Assembly (NCBI GenBank): GCA_021157965.1
Contig: JAGGVO010000004.1
Location: forward strand, 1 to 64,000
Direction of reading: 5' to 3'
Length of the DNA stretch: 64,000 nt
From: Candidatus Neomarinimicrobiota bacterium
Lineage (GTDB): Bacteria; Fidelibacterota; Fidelibacteria; Fidelibacterales; Fidelibacteraceae
The number at the start of each line of letters is the position of its first letter. Positions within the stretch are counted from its first letter, which is position 1. The position numbers were made by a program, and so were the translations under genes. Shown piece by piece: positions 1 through 7,772 of this stretch. The notes beneath the pieces are model-generated. The model saw nothing but the letters and a program-made list of their open reading frames with translations, was not told the DNA's origin and searched no databases.

Positions 1-465
1 GTTTATTTACTTAGTCCATCTTGTTTGAATCATAACGAACGAAAACCCTTTTACATTCAACAGAGAGAATCCGCTAAGAAGGAGTGATTAAGGGGGTGTT
101 TTTATATCTTTGTTTATTATATCCATTGTATTTGTTATTATCAAGGCTATTTTAATCATATTAATTATACAAAATTAATAACCAGAAAATATTATCTCAG
201 AGTATTACGGAGTATCCGGAATTGATAGTCGACAGCCATGAGTTACAGTTGATAGTCGATTGAATAGCAAGGAGCGAAGAGAGGATGCGCAATGTAATGT
301 ATTTAGTATTTTTTCTTTCTCCGCGTCTCTGCGAACCCGGCGGGAGGAATTTTCTCCCTCGTTCCCTCGAAAGAATTCTATCTTATCCTCTCCATATTTA
401 CTAAATTACTCCGTTAAATCAGCAGACAAATGATATTGAAGCATGTTGAAAGAAAAGGTTGAAAT
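1..465. other. gene-free leader upstream of the polysaccharide operon
   Basis: I see no convincing coding region here. The stretch is AT-rich to about position 200. It then holds an 11-base direct repeat (222-232 and 249-259) and a segment around 322-345 whose core reads CCGCGTCTCTGCG, of the kind often found as dispersed intergenic repeats in environmental genomes. No clear promoter could be fixed. The last 40 bases before the first gene repeat the motif ATGTTGAA. The promoter of the operon starting at 466 may lie here or further upstream. Confidence 0.5.
222..259. repeat. short direct repeat TTGATAGTCGA x2
   Basis: TTGATAGTCGA occurs at 222-232 and again at 249-259, a period of 27 bases. 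It lies in non-coding DNA close to the CCGCGTCTCTGCG segment. The function is unknown. It resembles the degenerate intergenic repeats seen again at about 3290, 3950 and 58650 in this window. Confidence 0.55.
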
Positions 466-1488
466 ATGTTGAATATTGCCCTTATCGGTTGCGGACGGAT
501 TTCTAAAAACCATTTTGCGTCCATTAAACACTTTCCGGATGATTTAAAGCTGGTAGCCGTGTGTGATATTGTGAAAGAACAGGCAGAAACGGCGGGAAAA
601 GAGCAGGGGGTGGACTGGTACACAGATTATTCTGAAATGCTGAACCGGGGGGATATTGATGTGGTGTCCGTCTGTACACCCAGCGGCCTCCATCCGGCAC
701 ATGGTATTCAGGCGGCAAAGGCAGGCTGTCATGTAATTACGGAAAAACCCATGGGCATTACTCTGCCTTCCGTGGATGAGTTGATTCATACCTGCGATCA
801 TGAGGGAGTCAACCTGTTTGTCGTGAAACAAAACCGCCTGAACACGACCATGCAACTGCTGAAACGGGCTCTGGACAAAGACCGGTTCGGACAGATTTAT
901 ATGGTCCAGAGCAATGTGTTCTGGATGCGTCCCCAGGAATACTATGATATGGCCAAGTGGCGGGGGACCTGGGAATTTGACGGCGGCGCCTTTATGAACC
1001 AGGCCTCCCACTATGTGGATGCCCTTCAGTGGCTTATCGGTCCCGTGGACCACGTGATGGCTGAAACAGCTACCCTGGCCCGCCATATTGAAGCTGAAGA
1101 CACAGGTTCTGCCATCCTCCGTTTCCGCAATGGCGTGATTGGTAATATGAATGTAACCATGTTGACGTATCCGAAAAATTTTGAGGGATCAATAACGGTG
1201 ATCGGTGAAAAAGGAACCGTAAAAGTTGGGGGTATAGCCATAAATAAAATCGAGAAATGGGACTTTGCCGAATATGATGACGATGATGCCATTATTGAAA
1301 AAAGCAATTACAATCCACCCAATGTGTACGGGTTCGGGCACATTCCCTATTATGAAAATGTGATCAAGGTCCTGAAAGGGGAGAGCGAACCCAATACAGA
1401 CGGCCGTAGCGGACGAAAATCCCTGGAACTTATCCTGGCTATTTATCAATCCGCCAAAACCGGTAAACGGGTCAGCCTGCCTCTCTGA
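466..1488 (+). CDS. wbpB: Gfo/Idh/MocA oxidoreductase, WbpB/WlbA-like
   Basis: Probable NAD-dependent UDP-N-acetylglucosaminuronate 3-dehydrogenase. It would oxidise C3 of UDP-GlcNAcA before transamination by the WbpE-like enzyme at 6515. The 340-residue protein opens with a Rossmann fold (GCGRIS, residues 9-13 region) and has the family motif EKPMG at residues 93-97. The C-terminal half is the usual Gfo/Idh/MocA alpha/beta substrate domain. The length is normal. The acetyltransferase gene follows after 13 bases, and the epimerase and aminotransferase lie further along the operon, which is the main reason for the WbpB reading over other sugar oxidoreductases. The family call is firm; the exact substrate is inferred from context. 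Confidence 0.85.
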   Translation: MLNIALIGCGRISKNHFASIKHFPDDLKLVAVCDIVKEQAETAGKEQGVDWYTDYSEMLNRGDIDVVSVCTPSGLHPAHGIQAAKAGCHVITEKPMGITLPSVDELIHTCDHEGVNLFVVKQNRLNTTMQLLKRALDKDRFGQIYMVQSNVFWMRPQEYYDMAKWRGTWEFDGGAFMNQASHYVDALQWLIGPVDHVMAETATLARHIEAEDTGSAILRFRNGVIGNMNVTMLTYPKNFEGSITVIGEKGTVKVGGIAINKIEKWDFAEYDDDDAIIEKSNYNPPNVYGFGHIPYYENVIKVLKGESEPNTDGRSGRKSLELILAIYQSAKTGKRVSLPL

Positions 1489-1501
1489 ATACGGAGCATG
1501 T

Positions 1502-2092
1502 ATGCCTGAAGATAAAAAATATTTTGTTCATAAATCATCTTATGTGGATGAAGGGGTTGAAATCGGTGAAGGGACAAAGATCTGGCACTTTTCCCATATT
1601 CAGAAAGGGGCGAAAATCGGTCCGGGATGCACCCTGGGACAAAATGTGAACGTTGCCAATAATGTGGTTATCGGGAAATATGTAAAAATTCAGAATAATG
1701 TGAGTGTATATGAAGGGGTGGAACTGGAGGATTATGTTTTCTGCGGTCCTTCCATGGTCTTTACCAATGTACTCGATCCCCGGAGTGAATTTCCCCAGCG
1801 GGGTTCACAATTCTATCATAAAACCCTGGTAAAAAAATCAGCCTCTATCGGGGCCAATGCCACCATCGTCTGTGGCATTACTATCGGCCGCTATGCCTTT
1901 ATCGGTGCCGGATCGGTGATTACCAAAGATGTTCCCGATCATGCCCTCATGGTGGGTATTCCCGCCCGGCGCATCGGTTGGGTGTGTGAATGCGCCAAGC
2001 GGCTTACATTTGATGAAAAGGGTAAGGCAATATGTTCAAGCTGCGGTAAAACCTATCATCTCTCCGAAAATAAAGTGACCCGTCTTTCATGA
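1502..2092 (+). CDS. wbpD: hexapeptide-repeat N-acetyltransferase, WbpD-like
   Basis: Probable acetyl-CoA-dependent acyltransferase that acetylates the 3-amino group of UDP-GlcNAc(3NH2)A. The 196-residue protein is a left-handed beta helix built from hexapeptide repeats (IGEGTKI, IGPGCTL, IGANATI, IGAGSVI and others). It ends in a small Cys-rich tail, CEC near residue 160 and CSSC near 180, as is usual for WbpD/WlbB relatives and likely a metal knuckle. The start ATG is 13 bases after the oxidoreductase gene. The stop overlaps the next start (ATGA), so the two are translationally coupled. Confidence 0.86.
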   Translation: MPEDKKYFVHKSSYVDEGVEIGEGTKIWHFSHIQKGAKIGPGCTLGQNVNVANNVVIGKYVKIQNNVSVYEGVELEDYVFCGPSMVFTNVLDPRSEFPQRGSQFYHKTLVKKSASIGANATIVCGITIGRYAFIGAGSVITKDVPDHALMVGIPARRIGWVCECAKRLTFDEKGKAICSSCGKTYHLSENKVTRLS

Positions 2093-3297
2093 ATTTATCC
2101 CCCCACGTCTTAATTCTTACCCAGTATTTTCCTCCGGAAGCCGGCGCTGCTGCATCCCGGATGAGTGATTACGCACTTTTATTAAAGGATGCAGGCTTTA
2201 AGGTCAGCGTGGTGTGTGAACGCCCGGCCTACTTTATCCGCCGGAATGTGAAAAGCAAAAATGTGGAGATCTGGAACGGGATCAACGTATACCGGTCCTG
2301 GGTGATGGTAAATAAACGCTCTACCAATAAAGACCGGTCTTTTTTTTACCTTTCATTCATGCTCTCGGGAATCTGGCGCTCTTTATGGATTGATAAACCG
2401 GATGTGATCTGGGTGACTTCGCCGCCGTTAACCACGGCTGTGGCAGGGCGGATCATCTCCCGGCTCCGGCGAATACCCTATATTCTGGATGTGCGGGATC
2501 TGTGGCCTGATTCGGTGATTGAACTGGATGCCATGAAGAACCGGTTTTTTATCCGTATCCTGGAAGGACTGGAACGGTGGGTTTACAAGGGCGCGAAAGT
2601 TATATCTCTGGCTGTTCCCGGTTTCAGGGAACGGATAACGGGTAAAATAAAACAGGAACCGGATTTTGTAGATCTTCCCAACGGGGTGCCGGATTTTATG
2701 CTCACCGAACCTGCCCGGCCGGTTTTTTTTCAAAATGCCATCGAAGGAAAATTTGTGGTCCTCTTCAGCGGGAATATGGGTATTGCCCAGGGACTGGACC
2801 GGATTATCGATGCGGCAAAATTGCTGAAGTCCAATGAAGAGATTATGTTTGTTTTTGTGGGGGATGGGGTTAAAAAGGCCGAACTGGAACAAGAAGCACA
2901 AAAGAATCAATTGAAAAATGTCATTTTTGTGGAATCCCAGGCACGGTCTGAAATGCCCTCTATCATCAGTGCCGCCCATATTGGACTCGTACCGCTGAAG
3001 AATGTGGATCTGTTTACCAATGCCCTTCCCAGCAAAATGTTTGAATACCTGGCCCGGAAAGTGCCATTGGTGACCAACATTCCCGGTGAGGCGGCGGATT
3101 TTATCACGAATCATCAATGCGGTGTGGTTTTACCTCCCGATCATAATGCGCACGATCTGGCCAGGACCCTGAGCAATCTGGCGGCCGACCGGGAAAAGTG
3201 CAAGGCCATGGGCAAGGCAGGCTATGCTGTGATCCGGGAATCCTTTACGCGGAAATATTTTGTACAGCGATTAATTGAAAAATTCCAGAAGAGTTGA
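2089..3297 (+). CDS. family 4 glycosyltransferase (WbuB-like)
   Basis: Cytoplasmic, probably membrane-associated GT-B glycosyltransferase that adds a nucleotide-activated sugar to a lipid-linked repeat unit. It has 402 residues. The N-terminal acceptor domain begins with [14 protein letters not shown], typical of the WbuB branch. [10 protein letters not shown] motif lies near residue 138, and the C-terminal donor domain carries the FSGNMG and FVGDG segments. Donor and acceptor cannot be read from sequence. The gene overlaps the acetyltransferase by 4 bases. Its TGA stop (3295-3297) lies inside the short repeat that bounds the S23 pseudogene, so its C-terminus may have been trimmed or reset by that insertion. 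Confidence 0.85.
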   Translation: MNLSPHVLILTQYFPPEAGAAASRMSDYALLLKDAGFKVSVVCERPAYFIRRNVKSKNVEIWNGINVYRSWVMVNKRSTNKDRSFFYLSFMLSGIWRSLWIDKPDVIWVTSPPLTTAVAGRIISRLRRIPYILDVRDLWPDSVIELDAMKNRFFIRILEGLERWVYKGAKVISLAVPGFRERITGKIKQEPDFVDLPNGVPDFMLTEPARPVFFQNAIEGKFVVLFSGNMGIAQGLDRIIDAAKLLKSNEEIMFVFVGDGVKKAELEQEAQKNQLKNVIFVESQARSEMPSIISAAHIGLVPLKNVDLFTNALPSKMFEYLARKVPLVTNIPGEAADFITNHQCGVVLPPDHNAHDLARTLSNLAADREKCKAMGKAGYAVIRESFTRKYFVQRLIEKFQKS

Positions 3298-3301
3298 GAG
3301 T
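3289..3301 (+). repeat. left boundary repeat of S23 cassette
   Basis: AAGAGTTGAGAGT is an exact 13-base inverted match to ACTCTCAACTCTT at 3950-3962. It opens a GA-rich, partly tandem stretch (about 3289-3350, built from GAGTTGAGAG, GAGAGTGATGAG and GAGTTTTGAG units). The mirror-image stretch is at about 3905-3962. Together they bracket the four-helix-bundle pseudogene. Confidence 0.7.
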
Positions 3302-3378
3302 GGAGAGTGATGAGTTGTGAGTCCAAGTTGAGAGTTTTGAGTTTGGTTTATTGCGTTTAAAACGGTTTTAATTTTTGG

Positions 3379-3750
3379 CTATGTTTTTGGGGTGGAATGA
3401 TTGAGGCGGCTTTTTGATGTGAGAATGATGGATCTCAAGATTTTTATGATCTCATGGCAGGGATTTTCCAGGTTTGATATGATTTCATGATTGTAATCCG
3501 TCCGTTTTAATATTTAAATCCAATAGAAGGCTTCATTGGCTTCTTTTAAAGCAAGGGTCATTTTATGAATAAAATCTTTCCGGGATGAAGCATTCAGAGC
3601 TTCTGATACATTGGCTCCAATAGATGTTCCGGCTCTTTTAAGTTGACGAGATATATCATATTCATACTTTTCCTGATTTAAAAATTGGGATGCCTTGACA
3701 ACATTCACCGAGAAATCCAACGTCTTTTCAGCAATAATACTTTTAGCCAT
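3379..3750 (-). pseudogene. S23/IVP-type four-helix-bundle protein, broken by an in-frame stop
   Basis: From the ATG at 3750 the frame reads 78 residues of a clear S23-family (23S rRNA intervening-sequence) four-helix-bundle protein, including RAGTSIGANVSEALNASS and LALKEANEAFYW. It then meets TAA at 3516-3514. The same frame continues after that single stop with ILKRTDYN, HEIIKILRSII and more, as far as TAG at 3381-3379. The total is about 122 residues, the normal family length, and the continuation matches the expected C-terminal helix. The simplest reading is one nonsense change, for example GAA to TAA. The gene sits antisense inside the polysaccharide operon, bracketed by GA-rich inverted repeats. 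Function of free-standing members is poorly understood. Confidence 0.8.
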
Positions 3751-3756
3751 GAAATT

Positions 3757-3785
3757 AAGATAATTAATCTAAGACACAGATTCAA
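3757..3785 (-). promoter_or_regulatory. putative promoter of the S23 pseudogene, leaderless layout
   Basis: On the minus strand TTGAAT (3785-3780) is followed after exactly 17 bases by TATCTT (3762-3757). The -10 ends six bases before the ATG at 3750, so transcription would start at or next to the start codon. No Shine-Dalgarno sequence is visible, which fits a leaderless message. The same TATCTT hexamer with a 17-base spacer recurs at 11533 and 59983. Confidence 0.4.
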
Positions 3786-3949
3786 AATAATATTAAATAT
3801 CATATATTCAATGATGGCAATAAAAGGTCTTCTTCAAATGTTAATACTTATCCCGTAAAATATCTTGTAAAGTATATAATCAAAAACACAACGAACAAAC
3901 TTAGCCCAACTCTCAACTCAAAACTCTAACTCACTACTCTCCACTCATC

Positions 3950-3962
3950 ACTCTCAACTCTT
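3950..3962 (-). repeat. right boundary repeat of S23 cassette
   Basis: ACTCTCAACTCTT is the exact inverted partner of 3289-3301. It ends a CT-rich stretch from about 3905 made of the same units as the left side in opposite orientation. The match between the two sides is of shared tandem units rather than one long perfect repeat. Confidence 0.7.
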
Positions 3963-3985
3963 AAAGTTTTGGTACAAAACTTTAA
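3961..3985. repeat. perfect 10-bp-arm hairpin before the epimerase gene
   Basis: TTAAAGTTTT (3961-3970) and AAAACTTTAA (3976-3985) are perfect inverted repeats around a 5-base loop GGTAC. The structure touches the right edge of the S23 cassette and lies 43 bases before the epimerase ATG. It could be a weak terminator, an mRNA end structure or a remnant of the insertion. The stem is AT-rich and has no clear U tract. Confidence 0.5.
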
Positions 3986-4028
3986 ATCACAGTATATTCT
4001 CCATTGTATTGAAAGAGACAATCATTCT

Positions 4029-5111
4029 ATGACATATACCATTGCGACAATTATCGGCGCCAGACCTCAGTTCATTAAAGAAGCTCCCCTGGCACTGGCT
4101 CTCCGGAAATATTTTAAAGAAATAATCATCCATACCGGCCAGCACTACGACCGGAATATGTCCCGTGTATTTTTTGAAGACATGGGCATCCCTGAACCGG
4201 ATTATCATCTGAATATCGGTTCGGGACGCCACGGCGAACAAACCGGCAGGATGCTGGCTGCCATTGAAGAGGTTTTGATAAAAGAAAAGCCGGATTATGT
4301 TCTGGTTTACGGTGATACCAATTCCACCATTGCCGGAGCTTTGGCCGCGGTAAAACTTCAAATTCCGGTGGGGCATATTGAAGCCGGACTTCGTTCATTT
4401 AACCGGTCCATGCCGGAAGAAATTAACCGTATCGCCACCGACCGCATTGCCGACCACCTTTTTTGTCCTACGGAACATGCCGTGTCACTTCTGAGTAAAG
4501 AAGGTATGACATCAAATACTTATCTCACCGGCGACGTGATGTACGATGCCTGTCTGCATTTTTTGCCCCTTTCGGAACAGAAATCGGATATTGTCCGTTC
4601 ATTGGGACTGGCCAATAAAGAGTTTCTATTATTGACTATTCACCGTCCCTCCAATACAGATGATCCCGAAACGTTCTTATCCATCCTGAAATCTGTAGCC
4701 GGGAGTCCATGGCCTGTGGTTTTTCCATGCCATCCCCGAACCAAAAAAGTGATGAATCATCCTGAAAGCCGGCATATTTTGTCCAAAGCAAAACACCTGA
4801 AAATTATAGAACCGGTGGGTTTCCTGGATATGCTCCAATTGGAAAACCATGCATTGAAAATTCTCACCGATTCCGGAGGTGTACAAAAAGAAGCTTTTTT
4901 CATGGGCAAACCCTGTATCACCCTCCGGACTGAGACGGAATGGCTTGAAACGGTGGAAGCCGGGTATAACGTGATTACCGGCGCCGATCCGGATAAAATT
5001 ACCCGGGCGATCCACTCATTCCACCCGGATCATGAAAGGGAGCATTATTACGGGGACGGTCAGGCCGCCCAAAAAATAACGGAACAAATAAAAAAGGTTT
5101 TGATATCATGA
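4029..5111 (+). CDS. wbpI: UDP-sugar 2-epimerase, WbpI/WecB family
   Basis: Non-hydrolysing UDP-N-acetylglucosamine 2-epimerase-type enzyme. It probably converts UDP-GlcNAc(3NAc)A to the manno isomer, given the WbpB, WbpD and WbpE homologues around it. The 360-residue protein starts with TIIGARPQFIK, characteristic of the WbpI-like branch, where WecB has FGTRPEAIK. It carries the family signatures HTGQHYD, GDTNST, HIEAGLRS and DSGGVQKEA. An in-frame ATG at 3969 would add 20 residues running back into the cassette boundary, so I prefer 4029, where the conserved fold begins. The stop overlaps the next gene by 4 bases. WecB activity on plain UDP-GlcNAc is the main alternative. Confidence 0.86.
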   Translation: MTYTIATIIGARPQFIKEAPLALALRKYFKEIIIHTGQHYDRNMSRVFFEDMGIPEPDYHLNIGSGRHGEQTGRMLAAIEEVLIKEKPDYVLVYGDTNSTIAGALAAVKLQIPVGHIEAGLRSFNRSMPEEINRIATDRIADHLFCPTEHAVSLLSKEGMTSNTYLTGDVMYDACLHFLPLSEQKSDIVRSLGLANKEFLLLTIHRPSNTDDPETFLSILKSVAGSPWPVVFPCHPRTKKVMNHPESRHILSKAKHLKIIEPVGFLDMLQLENHALKILTDSGGVQKEAFFMGKPCITLRTETEWLETVEAGYNVITGADPDKITRAIHSFHPDHEREHYYGDGQAAQKITEQIKKVLIS

Positions 5112-6505
5112 GAAAATCCCGGCTGGTCATCAATACCATGCTTTCTGACTTCCTTGCTTCCGTGGCTGCACTCTATATCACATATCTGTTCCGCTTTAAA
5201 CTGAATCTTTTTAACAGTCCCATCGAGCTTTATACCACAGATCTGATTCTGCCGGCAACCGTGCTCTACCTTTACTGGCTTATTATCTTTCTCTGGAATG
5301 GCCTTTACAGTTTTCCTCTGGCACCGTCCCGGACCGATGAAAATTTCCGGGTCTTTAAAACAATATTCTTTGGGATGATCGTTCTCTTTCTGATTACTTT
5401 CGATTTGAACCACCCCATTGTTTCCACCCGTCTGACCCTGCTGATTTACTGGTTCCTCTTATCCATTCTTACATCCCTGGGAAGGATTTTTTTTATCACC
5501 CTCCAAAGAAAACGCTTTGAGCGGGGGATTGGGCTCACACCGACACTGATTGTGGGTTATAATGATTTCGGTTTTAACATTTATGACAAAATCAAGCAAT
5601 ACCCTGCTCTTGGCTATAAAATTGTCGGTTTTGTGACACTGAACCCTGACAATATCGGAAAGACCTACAAAAATGTGGAGGTGATCGGGGATTTGGAAGA
5701 ACTGCCTGATCTTATCCGGAGCCGGCATATCGGTGAGTTGGTGATTGCTTTCGATACGGGGAATCATGAGCGGCTGCTGGATGTGGTGGATAAAGTGGGA
5801 CGCATGGATGTGGGACTAAAAATCATCCCGGATATGTACGACATCATTTCCGGTCAGGCCCGGACAAACCAGATTTACGGATTTCCCCTCATCGATATTT
5901 TCCCTCAGCTTATGCCCCAATGGGAAAAGGCTTTCAAGCGCCTGCTTGATGTGGTGGTTTCTTCCATAACACTGTTAATTCTCCTTCCGTTTTTTCCTCT
6001 GATTGTTCTGGCTATATATATTGATTCGCCAGGCCCTGTTTTTTACCGGCAGGAACGGGTGGGAAAAAACGGAAAAATCTTTAAAATGATCAAATTCCGC
6101 ACCATGATCCCTGATGCAGAAAAAGAAACGGGGCCTGTCTGGTCTCAGAAAAAGGATCCCCGGATTACCCGTGTGGGATATTTTCTCAGGAAGACCCGCT
6201 TGGATGAAATCCCCCAGTTTATTAATGTGTTGCAGGGAGATATGAGTCTTGTAGGCCCCAGACCCGAACGGCCTGTTTTTGTGGATCAGTTCATTAAAAC
6301 CATTCCCCTCTATCGCCACCGGCTGAAAATGAAACCGGGGATTACAGGCTGGGCCCAAACCATGCATAAATACGACGAATCCTTCGAGGATGTGAAAAAA
6401 AAGCTGGAATATGATCTCTACTATCTGGAAAATATGTCCCTGAAACTGGATTTTAAAATTATCATGAATACCTTTGCCACCGTCTTTACGGCAAAGGGAC
6501 AATAA
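5108..6505 (+). CDS. undecaprenyl-phosphate sugar phosphotransferase (WcaJ/WbaP type)
   Basis: Inner-membrane polyprenyl glycosylphosphotransferase that loads the first sugar-1-phosphate onto undecaprenyl phosphate and so starts the repeat unit. The 465-residue protein has four to five N-terminal hydrophobic segments (to about residue 130) and a central Rossmann-like CoA-binding-3 domain beginning TLIVGYND. A further membrane segment follows near residue 285, then the catalytic bacterial sugar transferase domain with KRLLDVVVS, PGPVFYRQERVGKNG and KFRTM. The C-terminal part contains SLVGPRPE and KPGITGWAQ. It is coupled to the epimerase gene by ATGA. The sugar cannot be told from sequence. 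Confidence 0.9.
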   Translation: MRKSRLVINTMLSDFLASVAALYITYLFRFKLNLFNSPIELYTTDLILPATVLYLYWLIIFLWNGLYSFPLAPSRTDENFRVFKTIFFGMIVLFLITFDLNHPIVSTRLTLLIYWFLLSILTSLGRIFFITLQRKRFERGIGLTPTLIVGYNDFGFNIYDKIKQYPALGYKIVGFVTLNPDNIGKTYKNVEVIGDLEELPDLIRSRHIGELVIAFDTGNHERLLDVVDKVGRMDVGLKIIPDMYDIISGQARTNQIYGFPLIDIFPQLMPQWEKAFKRLLDVVVSSITLLILLPFFPLIVLAIYIDSPGPVFYRQERVGKNGKIFKMIKFRTMIPDAEKETGPVWSQKKDPRITRVGYFLRKTRLDEIPQFINVLQGDMSLVGPRPERPVFVDQFIKTIPLYRHRLKMKPGITGWAQTMHKYDESFEDVKKKLEYDLYYLENMSLKLDFKIIMNTFATVFTAKGQ

Positions 6506-6514
6506 GAGGTGTCT

Positions 6515-7627
6515 ATGTCACGGAATATCCCCCTGCTGGATTTGCAAAAAGAATTTAAAACATTGAAACCGGAACTCATGCCGGCCCTGGAAGAGGTGCT
6601 GACTTCAGCTCGCTTTATTATGGGACCCCAACTGGATGAATTGAGCGGCCATATTCAGTCCCTTTTGGGTGTGAAACACCACATTCCCTGTGCCAACGGG
6701 ACCGATGCTCTGCTGATTGCTTTGAAAGCCCTGGGTATCAAGGCTGGAGATGAAGTGATAACCACGCCCTTTACCTTTGTGGCTACGGCGGAAACCATTG
6801 CCTTTACCGGTGCTGTGCCCGTTTTTACCGATATCCGTTCCGATACATGTCTGATGGATACGGACCTCATTGAAGAACGGATCACGGAGAAAACAAAGGC
6901 GATTATTCCTGTCCACCTCTTCGGACAGATGGTTCCCATGGAACCGGTGATGAAAATCGCAGAAAAATACGGTTTGAAAGTCATCGAGGATACAGCCCAG
7001 GCTATCGGAGCTGCTCAAAATGGACATTTTGCCGGGACCGTTGGAGATATTGGCACGATTTCCTATTTTCCCAGTAAAAATCTGGGAGCTTATGGTGATG
7101 CCGGCGGACTGATTACCCATGATGACTCCCTTGCGGAAACCTGTGCTCTGATTGCCAATCACGGTCAGGCCCATAAGTATGAGCATCACCTCATCGGTCT
7201 CAACAGCCGGATGGATTCTTTGCAGGCGGCTATCCTGAATGTAAAAATCAAATATCTGAAAGGGTGGAACAAGCTGCGGGCGGAAAGAGCAATGTGGTAT
7301 AAAAAATACCTTGATCCCTCGGTGGAAACACCGGTGACTGTCCCCGGAAATACCCATATCTATCATCAATATACCATCAAAACAGATCACCGGAATGCTC
7401 TCAAAGATTACCTGGCTGAACAGGGCATTGCCACGGCTGTCCATTATCCCATTCCTCTGAATAAACAGCCTGCGATTGTAGCACTCAAGCTTCACGGATT
7501 TCCTACACCTGTAGCCGCCGAAACCGCACAACGGGTCCTTTCACTGCCCATGAACCAGTACCTGAGCGAGGATGATATCCGGTATGTCGCTGATAAAGTG
7601 AACACCTTTCTGAAAACAAAGCGATAA
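6515..7627 (+). CDS. wbpE: DegT/DnrJ/EryC1 aminotransferase, WbpE-like
   Basis: PLP-dependent sugar aminotransferase expected to place the 3-amino group on UDP-3-keto-GlcNAcA, the step between the WbpB and WbpD homologues. The 370-residue protein has the family hallmarks ANGTDALLIALKALG, EDTAQAIGA and the Schiff-base lysine in YFPSKNLGAYGD. The start is placed at ATG 6515, five bases after AGAGG. A GTG at 6509 would overlap that Shine-Dalgarno sequence. It is the last gene of the operon. The following 145 bases are AT-rich and contain a short direct repeat TTCCTTAAATT (about 7730) but no strong terminator. Confidence 0.88.
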   Translation: MSRNIPLLDLQKEFKTLKPELMPALEEVLTSARFIMGPQLDELSGHIQSLLGVKHHIPCANGTDALLIALKALGIKAGDEVITTPFTFVATAETIAFTGAVPVFTDIRSDTCLMDTDLIEERITEKTKAIIPVHLFGQMVPMEPVMKIAEKYGLKVIEDTAQAIGAAQNGHFAGTVGDIGTISYFPSKNLGAYGDAGGLITHDDSLAETCALIANHGQAHKYEHHLIGLNSRMDSLQAAILNVKIKYLKGWNKLRAERAMWYKKYLDPSVETPVTVPGNTHIYHQYTIKTDHRNALKDYLAEQGIATAVHYPIPLNKQPAIVALKLHGFPTPVAAETAQRVLSLPMNQYLSEDDIRYVADKVNTFLKTKR

Positions 7628-7772
7628 AAAGCATTTTAAAATCCTTTTACGGGATTTCCGGTTAAATCAAAAAATAAAGTAAAGTATAAAATTGTTATTT
7701 GTATTTTTAACTTTCGTCTGTGATTCCTTAAATTATTCCTTAAATTTGTAAAATTGAAAAAGTGAGGAATGC

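Noticed and set aside
1-465. A possible tRNA or small RNA in the leader
   Set aside because: No cloverleaf, no T-loop GTTCRANTC and no strong hairpin were found by reading both strands.
544-1086. A 180-codon minus-strand frame across the WbpB-like gene
   Set aside because: It mirrors the codon structure of a strong plus-strand gene, has no ribosome binding site, and no family can be recognised.
3289-3962. An insertion sequence at the cassette
   Set aside because: No transposase and no target-site duplication are visible; the only gene is the S23 protein remnant.
6605-7531. A 308-codon minus-strand frame opposite the aminotransferase gene
   Set aside because: Composition is that of an antisense shadow; the sense frame is a complete, conserved enzyme.
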